64,000 nt of DNA from Melitaea cinxia (taxonomy: Eukaryota; Arthropoda; Insecta; Lepidoptera; Nymphalidae): the NCBI RefSeq assembly GCF_905220565.1, contig NC_059406.1:1994001-2058000 (forward strand). The letters are read 5' to 3'. Position 1 is the stretch's first letter. Each line of letters begins with the position of its first letter. A program made the translations under genes and the position numbers. The notes under the pieces are model-generated. The model did not search any database. It was not told where the DNA came from and saw only the letters and a program-made list of their open reading frames with translations. This document shows positions 1 to 11,694 of this stretch, piece by piece.

Positions 1-822
1 ATTATTTTGAGTAATTTGACATAATATTGATTATAATTGTATTAAAATGCTTGAACAAGTATTTAAAGAGTCACAGAGGAGTAAGAATCCACTCCAAGAA
101 GTCCACGGACTTTAAGTTAGACATGCACAATTTTTTTGTTTAACTAGCTACGTATTCCGAGCGGAGCCGCGGGCGGAGCTAATAAATAAATAAAAACCGG
201 CACTCTCCGCTTGATGGACATAAGCGAAAGTGGATTGCCTGGATCGTGACGAGATTTTTTAAACTTTTTACCCGCCGTAGATTGTATTACGTGAATACGG
301 AATGACGCAAATCTTATTAGCGACGTAAAACATCTTCCATGTCGAAATGTTTCTAGTGTTAAAAAAATAATCTTGACTGCGAAATGTCTAAGACGTATTT
401 TTTCCACTGTTTGCCAAATGTTATTTAAAAAAATACATTTACATTAGGTATAAACATAAGACTTTTTAAAACAAGTTTGTTTTATCATTATACTTAATTG
501 GTTTATTATGCGAGCAATATACGCCTACACTTAAGTTTTTATAGGCTGTGCGTCAGATTTTTCGAATTTAAGTTAGAAATTTCAAGTCTTTCTTTATATT
601 TGTATTTTGATAAAATAATTGATAATATAATTTAAGTGTAATTAATGCATCTAACTCTTTGTTGTAAAGGTAAATATAAGAATTTAGAGAGTGCTTTAAA
701 TTTACCTAATATTTGTGTATATACAAATGTGCCAGCTGATAACTAACGGAGGTATTATCAAACTGATAAAGCTGACCGCTATTCTGTCACCTTTTTAGTA
801 AGTAGTAGTAATTGTATTCACA

Positions 823-854
<32 letters not shown>

Positions 855-1216
855 TCATAGCATTATCTCATAGTTAATGATTTTAATTAGTAATAACATA
901 CTATAACATAATTATATTTTTCAATTCTATTCATTAAATTACGTATCGTACATAATTCTTCATTTAAAATATTGTATTTCTTTATCTTATCTTTTTATTG
1001 ATTAATTAATACTAGTGGTCACCCAGTGGTCGACATTCGACAATACCACCATTTAACCACAAACTTAACAATAAACAAAAGAGTTTTTATTTATGTGCGT
1101 GTGCGTGTGTCAAATACATGGTAGTGTGTGTAATGTTTTTTTATTGATTTAGTGTATTATTTATGCATAATTTAAAAAAAAATTAGCATTCTGCACTCGT
1201 TCTCTTTATAAACTAT
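1..1216. other. AT-rich non-coding DNA with an (AC)n microsatellite
   Basis: No coding frame longer than background was found on either strand. The only clear structure is a perfect (AC)14 microsatellite at 823-850. A GC-rich stretch near 160-180 (GCCGCGGGCGGAGCT) resembles the ends of CTAG-type repeats elsewhere in the window, but the match is too short to call. Confidence 0.6.
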
Positions 1217-1823
1217 AATTGTGTTTGCTCGCAAACGAAAAAAAAAACCGACTTCAATTACATCAACGAGTAATACAACGTAGATTGACGAAAAAATAGT
1301 CAAGTAACTACGCGTTATCAAAGATTACTCAAAAAGTAGTAATCGGATCTCGATAAAATTTACACGTGACTACATGATAAACATCAGCTTTCGACTAAAT
1401 TAAAAATTATCAAAATCGGTACACCCAGTAAGAAGTTATTGCGGATTTTCGAGAGTTTCCCTCGATTTCTCTAAGATCCCATCATCAGATCTTGGTTTTC
1501 TTATCATGGTACCAAACTAAAGATATTCTCTTTCAAAAAAAAAAAAGAATTATCAAAATCGGTACATCCAGTAGAAAGTTATGCGGTATAATACAACGTA
1601 GGTCGACGAAAAATGCGTCAAGTAAAAATGCATTATTAGATATAACTCGAAAAGTAGTTGTTAGATCTCAAATAAATTTAAATGGGACCAAATGACACAC
1701 ACCACCTTTCGATCAAAAGAAAATTTGTCGAAATCGCTCCACCTAGTCAAAAGTTCTGATGTAACATACATAAAAAAAATACAGTCGAATTGAGAACCTC
1801 CTCCTTTTTTGGAAGTCGGTTAA
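1217..1823 (+). mobile_element. Family A repeat, full-length copy
   Basis: Full-length copy of the commonest repeat in the window. It starts AATTGTGTTTGCTCGCAAAC, which contains a GTTTGC-TC-GCAAAC hairpin, followed by A-rich DNA and CCGACTTCAA. It ends TTGGAAGTCGGTTAA, so the inner termini are inverted (AACCGACTTC / GAAGTCGGTT). Inside are two related ~168-bp units (1274-1440 and 1592-1760), each starting TACAACGTAG and ending near AATCGGT..CACC.AGT. A half unit lies between them (1551-1580). No transposase is encoded. The class is uncertain: inverted termini suggest a MITE-like element, while the end hairpin also fits Helitron-like ends. Confidence 0.75.
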
Positions 1824-2299
1824 TAAGTGCGCGAAATTTCATGTTCCTCCGTCAGCGCAATTTTCGTAAAAAGGGTAAACGGTAAGGTTTTTGCTTCACG
1901 TATTAATATATAGATTCTCCATTTAAAAATATTTTGTCTTTATATAAAAAATAATTAAGTTTTTTATTGATTAATTAAAAGCATAAAAGCATTTTTATAC
2001 TAGCATTTTAGTTTATCATATAAATGATAACACATCTTATATAGTTGTTTCTAAGTTAGGTACTGATTTTAGAATTTAATAATATACAAATATTCGCCTT
2101 GTAGTAAGTAGTTTGATTTTATTATTAGCGGGTTCTGTACTGAACAGAATTTTTACTTTCACTAACTGTACATTTAGTATTGCCTTACAGTTACGTACCG
2201 TATTTATTTTGTTCCTTTTACTGTATTCTTTTCTCTTTGTAGTTGCCTTCATGTAGAAGTTTCCTTAAATATTTTTAATCATTGTATCATAGTAGTCAT
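1824..2299. other. AT-rich non-coding DNA
   Basis: No gene is visible. Around 1838-1912 the sequence ends CACGTATTAATATATAGAT and looks like an old dispersed-repeat terminus, but no second copy was found in this window. Confidence 0.4.
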
Positions 2300-2415
2300 A
2301 TCGGGTAGGTCTGAGAACCAGACAACATCTATTTTTCATATACCTAAGTTAAGGGGGGGGGGGATTATGGGGATAATAACATACATGGCCAAACAACGTT
2401 TGCGGGATCAGCTAG
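2300..2415 (+). mobile_element. Helitron-like element, 3' part
   Basis: Contains CATATCGGGTAGGTCTGAGA, CATCTATTTTTCATA and a G-tract (2353-2363), and ends GGGATCAGCTAG before a T. The same internal blocks occur in the 7222-7499 element. Ending in CTAG with insertion before T is typical of Helitrons, but no Rep/helicase coding is present, so the class is an inference. Confidence 0.5.
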
Positions 2416-3007
2416 TATTATCATAAAATTAAGAAGAAAAAAAATCAAAAATATTCTATTCTAGGCAGCAACAATAGTTGTTCTTTTAAAAACCGTTAAA
2501 AATTAATCAAACATCATAATTTCAGTCACATAAAAGCCAGTCTTTCTAAACACACATCTTTGTATTCGATTGATCTTGTACTGAGTTATGTATATGCTTC
2601 AGCCTTTTTATAAAATCGGTTAAAAATAAACTTTGACTATTCAAATGAAATGTTCTTTTAAAGCCTTTGATACTATTTATATAATTTATATTCTAATTAT
2701 AATTACTTTGTTACTTAATAGTATTTTATCTTTGTACTGACGCCGATTTAGTTTTAATATATCGCGAACTTTATTCGATTTTGTAATTTTTCTCGTTGTA
2801 AACTTCTTTAGTTGTAATATTTGCGTTACATAAGAGGCTGCAAGACTTGTAAGGCGAGTCTCAACTCGTTCGTTTACGTGCATCGACTACCAATTAAATG
2901 TAATGCATAAAAATGTGAACACGAGAATTTTCTCTGTGACACCTAAATTTTTATTCCTACGTATATACCTAGAGATTAAATGTAATCAAGAACATCTGTT
3001 TTTGATT
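2416..3007. other. AT-rich non-coding DNA
   Basis: Nothing recognisable was seen on either strand. Short open frames here have repetitive, low-complexity composition and no family resemblance. Confidence 0.5.
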
Positions 3008-3395
3008 GATGCAGCCAGAAACATCCCACTGCTAGACACAGGCCTCTTTTTCACGCACTAGAAGGGTTTAAGCTTAATCCATTACGCTGCTCCTCTGTGG
3101 ATTGGCGGATATAGTTATTCCTACTACGAGTAAAGATCGCTATCAGATTTCTACGATAACAACCAGTACTGGTAGCTTTTAGCCCTCTCCGAGGACCGGT
3201 GAGAAGGCTTTAAAGGACACCTTCCATTATCACAGTAAATAAACAAACGCCTTATACTAAATGACCGCCAGTATGATACTAAACCTGTGTTGGGGATCTG
3301 AAAACGGATACAAACGACTAGACTACGATGAAAACAACAAAAAATTTTCATTAGCCTTCACGTAATCCAGTTCCTGTGATCACTGAGCAAATAAT
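3008..3395 (-). mobile_element. Degenerate tRNA-derived SINE with RTE-type tail
   Basis: Read on the minus strand, a degenerate head (GCAGTGATCACAGGAACTGG) is followed by an internal block (TCCTCGGAGAGGGCT, CTGATAGCGATC.TTACTC). The 3' part (GAGGCCTGTGTCTAGCAGTG) matches the end shared by the other RTE-tailed SINEs. Many substitutions indicate an old copy. Confidence 0.6.
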
Positions 3396-4504
3396 CAAAA
3401 CAATAAATTGTCCCAAATATTACGTAACCTCATTAATCTCGTGTTGCGACACCCGAACAGTCCCTTAGGTGTGTGTCCTTTGAACTAACGTTATATGTTC
3501 CGTTTATTGGAACGTGAATATTCGTCCTTGGTAGTGAAATATCACACAATAGTGTCAGGTAGCTGACACCTTGTTAGAGAGGTCGTCCTTTTGAATCTTG
3601 CCGTCATTGTTGAGTTGGGTCTCCGTAGATTCCCTTACAAATGTTCTTCTCACAGTTAGACAAATAAGACACCTAATTGAAATTGTGTATCTCCAGTAGC
3701 GACGCTGTCCGACTGAAATCTACGCTCCTAATTATACAAGCCGCGCGCTCAAATTTAAATTTACTTTAGCTGATAAAGTTGCCTTAAAAAATCCTGTCTA
3801 GACTCTTAATGTTATTAAAGGATAGATGAAAAAAATACGTTCATCACCTAACTGCTTTATAGCGACGTTTTGTAATTAGAAATAAGGGTTAATATGAAGG
3901 CTATAACAACTTCAGCGACTGGAGTTTAGCCTGGTTTTTGGAAATGTAATTTTCTGTTTTTGAAATTTAAATAAGTAATGAATATTAAATAAAAGCAAGC
4001 GTAACTATTTTTTTTGTGTCTAATTTTAATATTAAAATTCATTAGTACCTTTTTCTTTCTAGCAATTTTCCTGGATTATTTTATTAGGGTCTGTTTAATA
4101 TTCTAATCAAGGTTTCATAGACTGGTTTTTACACAGCGATTCTGACCTTTTCGGTCGTTATGGACAAAATAGTTACGAATTCGATTACAATAATTTACTT
4201 AGCATGAATAAATATTATCAGGTATATAATGAAACAAGTTATATAAAATAAGTAACGTTTGGAATAATAATAATCGCCAGTCTAGATGAAGTCAAATCCA
4301 AAACCTTTGTATTTAAATAATTCACAATTACCACAGTTAGTGATACGAAACATAAACTTATTTGCGTAATTAAAATTCCTCTTGTGCTTCGTATCACTGG
4401 TCGGATTAATTTTAATAAAGTACGCGTACCAATCGCCAAGTGCTTATTGTCTAAAAATAATTGATAATGAATATAATGTAAATCAATTAACTGAAGTACG
4501 ATTA
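3396..4504. other. AT-rich non-coding DNA
   Basis: No gene was found. An 11-bp perfect inverted repeat, AGTGATACGAA (4339-4349) and TTCGTATCACT (4388-4398), encloses about 38 bp. Otherwise the stretch is unremarkable. Confidence 0.45.
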
Positions 4505-4683
4505 AATCAAGTATTCGGTATTCGAATGTCGCTAAGCGCATAACTCGAGAATGGCTATACCAATTCGACTGATTTTTTTTTGTATATTCCTAAAGCCTCT
4601 CGCAAGGTTTTAGTATTAAAGGTAATTAAAAATAAATAAATATTATGAACTTTTGACGAAACGAAGTCTGTCCGGGCAGCTAG
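4505..4683 (+). mobile_element. CTAG-ended (Helitron-like) element, 3' part
   Basis: Ends GAAGTCTGTCCGGGCAGCTAG before a T. It is clearly homologous, in opposite orientation, to 15766-15920: shared blocks include CATTCTCGAGTTATGCGC and AAAACCTT.CG..AGGC. The 5' boundary is unclear and may extend toward 4240. Assignment to Helitrons rests on the CTAG end only. Confidence 0.5.
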
Positions 4684-4851
4684 TAAGTAATATAAGTGCT
4701 CTGTGCACCAAGGCACCAAGAAGTAAATCCTGTAATCGACAATACACATAAGACCACAATACCATAAGACCACAAGACACATCTATATGGCTTAAACAAA
4801 TAAATATATAAATAATATAATTTGGCACAGGCTGCCGTCCAATCAGGTGGA

Positions 4852-4987
4852 TACCGACCTTAAGAAGCACGAAGCCGCTGGATTCAGAGGGTGCAGGACC
4901 GGAAAGAGTGGCGAACATTAGGGGACGTCTCTGTCCAGCAGTGGACTGTGGAAAGGCTGATGGATTGATGGATGGATGGATGGATGG
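4852..4987 (+). pseudogene. RTE LINE relic: ORF C-terminus plus (TGGA)n tail
   Basis: Translating 4890-4968 gives QDRKEWRTLGD followed by VQQWTVERLMD and a stop. This matches the C-terminus of the RTE reading frame at 23761-24705 (..EDRDVWRELGEAYVQQWTAIG). The preceding DLKKH block is in another frame, so at least one frameshift is present. A (TGGA)n microsatellite follows to 4987, consistent with the short tandem tails of RTE elements. Only the last ~40 codons survive. Confidence 0.75.
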
Positions 4988-6437
4988 AAATAATACAATT
5001 TAAAATACACACATGGTAGTAAGTTGTGACTGTGTCAGACTGTGTCTTAGGTAACGTCTGGCTGATGTAGATGCATTTTCATTTGTGCGGAATTTAAGTC
5101 TTGTCCTGAAAACTTCATTCTTATTTAAGTCTCAAATTGTGTTGTAAAACTACAAGTCAATAAATAATGAGTGCAATATCGAAGTTCCCTCAACCCGTCG
5201 TCAATCGGTCGGGCCTGACGTGGATCCGTACATGTGCGTTCTCACAGACAATGAAATGAACAAGATTTTTCTCCGAGAAATACAATTAGACCGGACACAT
5301 TTCTCGTTAACGTCGTGTGTGGCGTAACAATCGAGAACTCTCTCGTTTTTCATTAATAAAGCTTCAGCGGGATCGTTCTTTGTGTAACACTTTAAATGCC
5401 TCGTTTTCATCTAGGTCGCTTTCGGGCAGTGTCGATTTTTATGATTTCTTTCAAGGGTATTTTCGTCGTAAAACTCGTTGATCTAGGTTTTTGCGAAACT
5501 ATGAAAATATTGTCAATTGAGTTTACTCTTCGTTTATATTCGGTGTGTTGACTTTAGACTCCGACATGAGTTTAAAGTAGGTATTGTTAGCGTTAGCCAG
5601 ATGTTATTGATTAAGAGATTTTAGATAACTGTCACGTTAACGCAATTATTAAAAGATAACAAGTTACATTGTTATAAAAGAGGGTAGTTCCCAAAAATGA
5701 GAAAATTTACTCAAATATGTTTTAGTAAGACATAATAAAAGTACATAAGGCATCACTGTGTTTTATTTGACTGAATTTTGTTTTGAAATAAATTTTTACT
5801 ATATCGATCTAATCCTTCATCTGTATTTTAGTACTGAGACCCAGTTTCTAAATACTCGAGAAATGTTCCTCATTTCTACCATCATCTATTTCTGGGTTCG
5901 AGCCGGTCTGCAGATTTCGTAATTGTTGACTAAAACAAGGCTTTATCCTACCGCGTTCGCTCGTTAGCGATTAGAACTTGCCAACAGTGTAAACGTTGGT
6001 TAGCAAATCGCCTTGGAATTCGCAACTTGCGCAAAATTGAATAATACCGATGTGTGGACTATCTCTTAATATTGTAAAATAGTTAGGACGAAGGTTACTA
6101 TGTATTTAGATTGGAAAAGCATAAGCTTTAAATTATTTTTCTTATTAAAATCTTAGAGTTGGTGTTCCATCTTTACAAATAATGGTGTTCCATCTTTACA
6201 AGTAAAATAATATACTTGTCTTCTTAGTATTTATTGATATTTAACACTTTTCTAGTAAAAATTAAAAAAAAAAAGATTTTAGAAGCACTAAGCGTCTTTG
6301 AATTTTTTTTTGTATTCTATGTTTTATCTTTGCAGATATCCGTATCTTTGCAGATAAAACATATTGTTAAATAAATTAATGCGAAATACAAGTGAAGACG
6401 TGGTACGACGTTATCTATATCATATATATTATAAAAA
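4988..6437. other. AT-rich non-coding DNA
   Basis: No supported gene. A 23-bp direct duplication around GGTGTTCCATCTTTACAA lies at about 6162-6205. The moderately GC-rich part at 5180-5400 shows no recognisable protein in any frame. Confidence 0.5.
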
Positions 6438-6640
6438 CTAGCCGATCCGTGCTCACTTCGTTGGGCGTTACATATTTTTGTGATGCAAATATATAGTAAA
6501 GTTTTCATCTCGCTCGCGTATTTCTCCGACTTGATTTACATATACTACTATTTTTCACGAAATTTGTTGTAAAATAAAAATAAAATACAGCCTATATCGC
6601 TCCTGAATAGTGTGGCTTTCTGTTAGTGATGTGAATTTTC
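6438..6640 (-). mobile_element. CTAG-ended repeat, probable Helitron-like fragment
   Basis: Begins CTAGCCGATCCGTGCTC (the reverse complement of a ..CTAG 3' end) and is followed by CACTTCGTTGGGCG. The layout resembles the other CTAG-ended elements in the window. The far boundary is a guess. Confidence 0.35.
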
Positions 6641-7087
6641 ATGATCGGATCAGTATTTCCAAAGATTGTCACATTATACAAACAAAGTTAGAAACTATAC
6701 CTCATAATAATATTGGTATAGATGGACTCGGCATATACTTTATATATGTACGTCCTCTTATATTAAATTTACAGTAAATAACTAATCGGGAGAGATTTCA
6801 TTACCCATGTAATAATTAATGGTATTTATTCGCTCTTAATTCCTACAGGTTTACGTATGTACATAAAATAATCTATTAATTTTTTCGATTGTGGGGATGA
6901 TCTCGGTCCCGGGTGAGTTACGAATGAAATTAAATTTGACTGTAGGCCGAATCCATTCAACCTTTTGAATAATGCAAAAGGATTATTGTACTGAACGAAT
7001 ATTCAACGAGCGCTGTATGCAACAAAAACTATATGAATATAACTTTATTTAACGTCTAAATAATTAATTGGTTTTAACCGAATACAG
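6641..7087. other. AT-rich non-coding DNA
   Basis: No coding, repeat or structural signal could be supported. Confidence 0.45.
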
Positions 7088-7592
7088 GAGTAACTTTTAA
7101 CTCGGTGTACCGATTTTTTTAAATGAAAGCTGGTTATGTGGTTTCATTTAAATTTAATCCAGATCTGATGAGTAGTTTTTGAATCGAATGTTTTTATATA
7201 TATCTATCTAATATATAAAATTCTCGTGTCGCGGTGTTTGTAGTTAAACTCTTCCGAAACGGCTTGACCGACTCTCATAAAATTTTGTGTGCATATCGGG
7301 TAAGTCTGAGAATCGAACAACATCTATTTTTCATATCCCTAAGTTATGGGGGGGGGGGGGGGGGGTTAAGAGGGTTAGTAAAATATTATGAAATTTTGTG
7401 TGCATATCGGGTAGGTCTGAGAATCGGCCAACATCTATTTTTCATTTTCCTAAGTTATAGGTTATAGGGGGGGGATTGAGAAGGTTAATAAAATGCTAGT
7501 AAATTAATATAAATTAATTGACTGTTTTTTCGACTACCAACGTTGTAATCGAATTTCTTGTCGATGTAGTTGAAGTCAGTTATTTCTCGTTG
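7088..7592 (-). mobile_element. Family A copy split by an insertion
   Basis: Two pieces of one minus-strand family A copy flank the element at 7222-7499. The left piece (7088-7186) has TCGGTGTACCGATTTT and AGATCTGATGAGTAG. The right piece (7519-7592) has TTTTTTCGACTACCAACGTT and GATGTAGTTGAAGTCAGT. About 15-20 nt of the family consensus is missing at the break. Confidence 0.7.
7222..7499 (+). mobile_element. Helitron-like element inside family A, with internal duplication
   Basis: Starts TCTCGTGTCGCGG and ends ATGCTAG before a T, matching the 5'-TC / 3'-CTAG pattern of Helitrons. It contains two related ~95-bp blocks (about 7282-7365 and 7385-7470), each with TTTTGTGTGCATATCGGGTA, GGTCTGAGAATCG, CATCTATTTTTCAT and a G-tract (18 G at 7348-7365). 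No helicase is encoded, so the copy is non-autonomous. The 77-codon frame across it is a by-product of the duplication. Confidence 0.6.
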
Positions 7593-8237
7593 AACAAACA
7601 ATTATTTATCATACGTCTAAATAATTAATTGTTTTTCGTTGTATTCATAATGTTGAAATATAGACTTTGACCCAGTGTTAAATGGAGTGTTGTTTTTTTT
7701 CGCTTTGTGTCGTTTTCGAGTAGTTTCGTATATTGTAATTCATTTGTCAAACGGTCGAAATATTGAATCTATGCGACACGAAGCATGAAATATTTTCAAT
7801 TTATTTATTTATACATGAAACGATTATTTATCGATATATAAAGAAAAGTAGATTTGTGTACGTAGATTATTTATTTATTTATTTATTTAGATGTTGTATG
7901 TGATGTTGATGTAGATGTTGCATTCTTCACATCACATCAAAGTAAATTAAAAATTTCTTTATTTAAGCAGGTTTTAAAACAGCCTCCAACTCATCAGCAT
8001 ACAAAGAACGAGTGTAATATGTACGTGTTAAACTTTTATTAATTATAGTTAATGTGATGCTACTTTACAGATTCTGCTGCGATGAATCAGCGAAAAATTC
8101 CACATTTTATTTTTTAAAACCAGGCAAACATTTCATTCATCAGATTCAAAACAGAAAACCCAACTTATCTTGTCTTTTATGTAATCATATAATTTACTAG
8201 GATTTTATTAATTATAATTTATTTACAACCAAAACAC

Positions 8238-8247
<10 letters not shown>
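7593..8247. other. AT-rich non-coding DNA with a (TTTA)n run
   Basis: Contains a short (TTTA)n microsatellite near 7868-7890 and a GATGTTG-rich stretch at 7890-7925. No gene or further repeat family was recognised. Confidence 0.5.
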
Positions 8248-8292
<45 letters not shown>

Positions 8293-8570
8293 CACTGTCT
8301 ATGTGGTCGGCAAACAAGCGTACGGCTCACCTGATGGTAAGCGATTACCGTAGCTTATAGACACCTGCAACACCAGAAGCATCGCAAGCGCGTTGCCGAC
8401 CCAATCCCCAATCCCCCAGGAGCTCTGGACACCTTACTCACCAACAGGAACACAATACTGCTTGAAAACAGTATTATTTTGCTGTGATCTTCTGTAAGGT
8501 CGAGGTACTACCCCAGTCGGGCTGCTCCATATTTTGAGCAGGAAATTCCTGCTGTGCCCTACCTCAGTTA
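8248..8570 (-). mobile_element. Family B repeat, full copy with 41-nt A tail
   Basis: The plus strand begins with 41 T (8248-8288), the A tail of a minus-strand retroposon. The body contains CGGCAAACAAGCGTACGGCT, CACCTGATGGTAAGCG, CGCAAGCGCGTTGCCGACCC and AGGTCGAGGTACTACCCC. It ends at the hairpin GAGCAGGAAATTCCTGCT and CCCTACCTCAGTT. The long A tail argues for a recent LINE-mediated insertion. Confidence 0.8.
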
Positions 8571-8884
8571 AATTATAAATAATATTCGACGTTGAGTAAA
8601 ACATTTAAAGTATAAAAAGTGTTTCAAGGTAGCGCATCGGCGAGAGCTAATAAATACACCTTGCAAGTGTTTCAAGCACTTAAATATTAAGCTATGGAAA
8701 TAAACACTTAATAACTGCAAATTGACTTTTTGCCGTAAATTTAAGGAGCGATAGCCATTTTGAAACTAGGTCGCGATTGTTTAACATAACTGGTAGGACG
8801 TCGGATTCCATGATCGTTACAACCACTCGTTACATACCCACGCTTCTGACACTTTGATTTTATTTTGACGTTATTCTACATATA
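8571..8884. other. Non-coding spacer
   Basis: No gene or repeat recognised between two family B copies. Confidence 0.4.
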
Positions 8885-9138
8885 TATTTTTTATACGACT
8901 AGGTCGCAAAACAATTATATGGTCCACATGATAGCAAGCGGTTACCGTACTTTTTTTTTTCGCTAACCAACCTTACCGCGGACCCTCCGCAGGAACTCAG
9001 CCTTACCTACTTACCACATGAACGCAACACTACTCTAAACAGTGTAATTTAGTTGTAATCTTCTGTAAAGTTGAGGTACTTCCCCAGACGGGCTGCTTCA
9101 TTTGAGCAGGATATATCCGACTGTGCCCCACCTCAACC
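8885..9138 (-). mobile_element. Family B repeat, diverged copy
   Basis: Same order of blocks as 8248-8570 with many substitutions: GACTAGGTCGCAAAACAA, ATGATAGCAAGCGGTTACCG, AAAGTTGAGGTACTTCCCC and CTGTGCCCCACCTCAACC. A T-run near 8951-8960 replaces part of the body. An old copy. Confidence 0.7.
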
Positions 9139-9720
9139 AATAAGTTTTTTATACTTTCTCAGTCACTAATGAACACTTTTGATTCTATGGAGCTAACCGC
9201 GATTCTTATTAATTGTTATTTCGGTGATTTGCAAAATCCTTTGTCACGAGTGCCTCTCAAATCCCGTAGAATAAAAATCATGTCTATATAAATAAAAAAG
9301 GTTGCCAAAATGTATGAAAACGCATTAATTCAGAACGACTGCTTCAAATTGGATTTTTTTGTATTCTTTATTATCAGAACACAGTGTGTATAAAAGAAAA
9401 CCTTAATAAAATCGTTATTTTCACGAAATAATGGCAGTTCGAAATTGGGTGACCATATTGACTGATATTAGTATCTAAAGTAATATTTATTAGACAACCT
9501 AGTTATGTTTATGAAAATGTCCTTAGACATTATCAGATAAAATAAACAAAATCTTTGAAAATTATGACTAAGTGATAAATAGTTAATATATCTATAGATA
9601 AACAAAAACACCAAAATTTCTAAGGCGTGGTAACCACAGCCTACGCAAGCGAAGATTTGAAACAATCTTTTAAGATATTATTAAGTTAGGTCTATTAATT
9701 TTAGTGCCGTGAAATAATTA
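9139..9720. other. AT-rich non-coding DNA
   Basis: Nothing recognisable was seen. The short frame on the minus strand at 9468-9665 has no family resemblance. Confidence 0.4.
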
Positions 9721-9969
9721 ACTGAGGCACAGCAGGAAATTTCCTGTTTGAAATACGGAGCAGCCCGACCGGGGTAGTGCCTCGACCTTACAGAAAATCA
9801 CAGCTAAATAATACTGTTTCAAGCAGTGTTGTGTTCCTGTTGGTGAGTAAGGTAACCAGAGCTCCTGGGTGGAATTGGGGGTAGTGTCGGCAACGCGCTT
9901 GCAATGCTTCTGGTATTGCGGTAGTCGCTTACCATCAGGTGAGTTGTACGCTTGTTAAAAAAAACATAG
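9721..9969 (+). mobile_element. Family B repeat, plus-strand copy
   Basis: Starts ACTGAGGCACAGCAGGAAAT, continues with GGAGCAGCCCGACCGGGGTA, CTCGACCTTACAGAAAATCA and GGCAACGCGCTTGCAATGC, and ends CTTACCATCAGGTGAG..GTACGCTTGTT plus a short A run. It shows the sense orientation of the family: the last ~50 nt are the LINE-like 3' end. Confidence 0.8.
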
Positions 9970-10329
9970 ACACAGAGGGTTATGTATTTTTAAGCGAAAA
10001 CTCTATGAAAAATTATTATATTTTTTAAATAACTTGAGTAACTATATATCGAATTGAAAGATATTTCATAAGTGAGATATATGTTAACAATAACATAAAC
10101 AACATTCAAACGGAGCCGGATAGACTCGGTTATTGTCAAACGTGTGATATCTGACGATGGATTGCATTGTTTTGATTCGTTTCGCGTTTTCCGCTCGTGA
10201 TGTTTGCAACGGATGACGTTACCGACTCGCCGGAACGTGAACGTGTCGTTTACGTAATTGAGTTATTTATTTATTTACACACATACACACACACTCATAC
10301 AAACATAAGCACACGTGACGGTTGTATAT
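9970..10329. other. Non-coding DNA with a less AT-rich block
   Basis: 10090-10250 is less AT-rich than its surroundings (ACTCGCCGGAACGTGAACGT region) and belongs to no repeat recognised here. It could be single-copy regulatory sequence, but nothing in the sequence proves it. Confidence 0.3.
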
Positions 10330-10936
10330 AATTGTGTTTGCTCGCAAACGAAAAAAAAACCGACTTTAATTACATCGACGAGTAATACAACGTAGATCGA
10401 CGATAAAATAGTCAAGTAACCACGCGTTATCAAAGATTACTCAAAAAGCAGTTACCAAAGCTCTATAAAATTTGTATGTGACGACATGATAAACATCAGC
10501 TTTCGATTAAATCAAAAGTTATCAAAATCGGTACACCCAGTAAAGATTTATTGCGGATTTTCGAGAGTTTCCCTCGATTTCTCTGGGATCCCATCATCAG
10601 ATCCTGGTTTTCTTATCATGGTATCAAACTAGGGATATTTCCTTTCCAACAAAAAAAGATTTATCAAAATCGATACATCCAGTAGAAAGTTATGCGGTAT
10701 AATACAACGTAGGTCGACGAAAAAAAGCGTCAAGTAAAAACGCATTATTAGATATAACTCGAAAATTAGTTGTTAGATCTCAAACAAATTTAAATGGGAC
10801 CAAATGACACACACTACCTTTCGATTAAAAGAAAATTTGTCGAAATCGGTTCACCCAGTCAAAAGTTCTGAAGTAACATACATGAAATAAAAATACAGTC
10901 GAATTGAGAACCTCCTCCTTTTTTGGAAGTCGGTTA
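10330..10936 (+). mobile_element. Family A repeat, full-length copy
   Basis: Near-identical in layout to 1217-1823: hairpin end GTGTTTGCTCGCAAAC, CCGACTTTAATTACATCGAC, two internal units (first from about 10387, second from about 10700) and the end TTTTTGGAAGTCGGTTAA. Differences from the first copy are scattered substitutions only. Confidence 0.8.
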
Positions 10937-11020
10937 AAAACAGCAGTACGTAAAGAAAGGATACGCATATATTTTGATAATAATTGTAAAAATCGAATCC
11001 GCGATTTTACAAAAATAAAA

Positions 11021-11145
11021 GAAATGGCTAATTAGCCATAAGTCCGCCCATTGTACTTCACTGTCTATAACTATCTTTATGCTTTGTTTGTGATATATTT
11101 GTGGTGTACAATAAAGAATAAAATAAAATAAAATAAATAAAAACA
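11021..11145 (+). mobile_element. CR1-type LINE/SINE 3' end
   Basis: Contains the palindromic stem TGGCTAATTAGCCA (11025-11038), then ATAAGTCCGCCC and a terminal GGTGTACAATAAAG followed by an (AATAA)-like tail. The same layout ends the long LINE at 59437-59600 (minus strand). Only the last ~110 nt are present, so it could derive from a 5'-truncated LINE or from a SINE using its tail. Confidence 0.65.
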
Positions 11146-11694
11146 CACATCACACGCGACATTATAAAACTATACTCTTTATTTTATATATTTTGTTAAG
11201 AGTTTTTACATCATTTAAAATCCATCATATCTTAAACCGTCTTATATAATAAATAAAATAAATATAAAATTATAAGTTCTTAAATTAAAATCAACAATAA
11301 ACATATTCTTAAGCAATCATTCAAATATATTTGCATACAACTCTACGAGTATGTGTGCGTGATAACGCCACAACACACTCATAAAACCTTTAAACCCGCG
11401 TAAAGGCGTTAAAGTTCACCTCTCAATAAATGATCTCGATGCTCAATTCGTAATTGATGATAAGCGCAATTAATATGGCCAAATAAATTACAGTTGTTCG
11501 ACTAATCCATAATTATCGGCGTAATGTATTGCGACCACTGTTTATTCGGTCATCGGTGCGTGACCACTCTAATTGCGAGCTGCGGTTCTAAACGTTACTT
11601 CGAATTGAATACGTTTATTTTGTACGCGCTTTTACAATGATATGTTTGCATCGTTTGGGTGCTTTTTTGCGTAAATGTATAATGGTAAAAAACG
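11146..11694. other. Non-coding DNA, possible single-copy block at 11440-11640
   Basis: 11150-11400 is AT-rich. 11440-11640 has more even composition, with GATAAGCGCAATTAATATGG and CCATAATTATCGGCG, and matches no repeat in the window. No coding frame. Confidence 0.3.

Noticed and set aside
7234..7467. 77-codon frame with two similar halves
   Set aside because: The similarity comes from the DNA duplication inside a Helitron-like repeat, and a poly-G tract encodes its glycine run. Not a gene.
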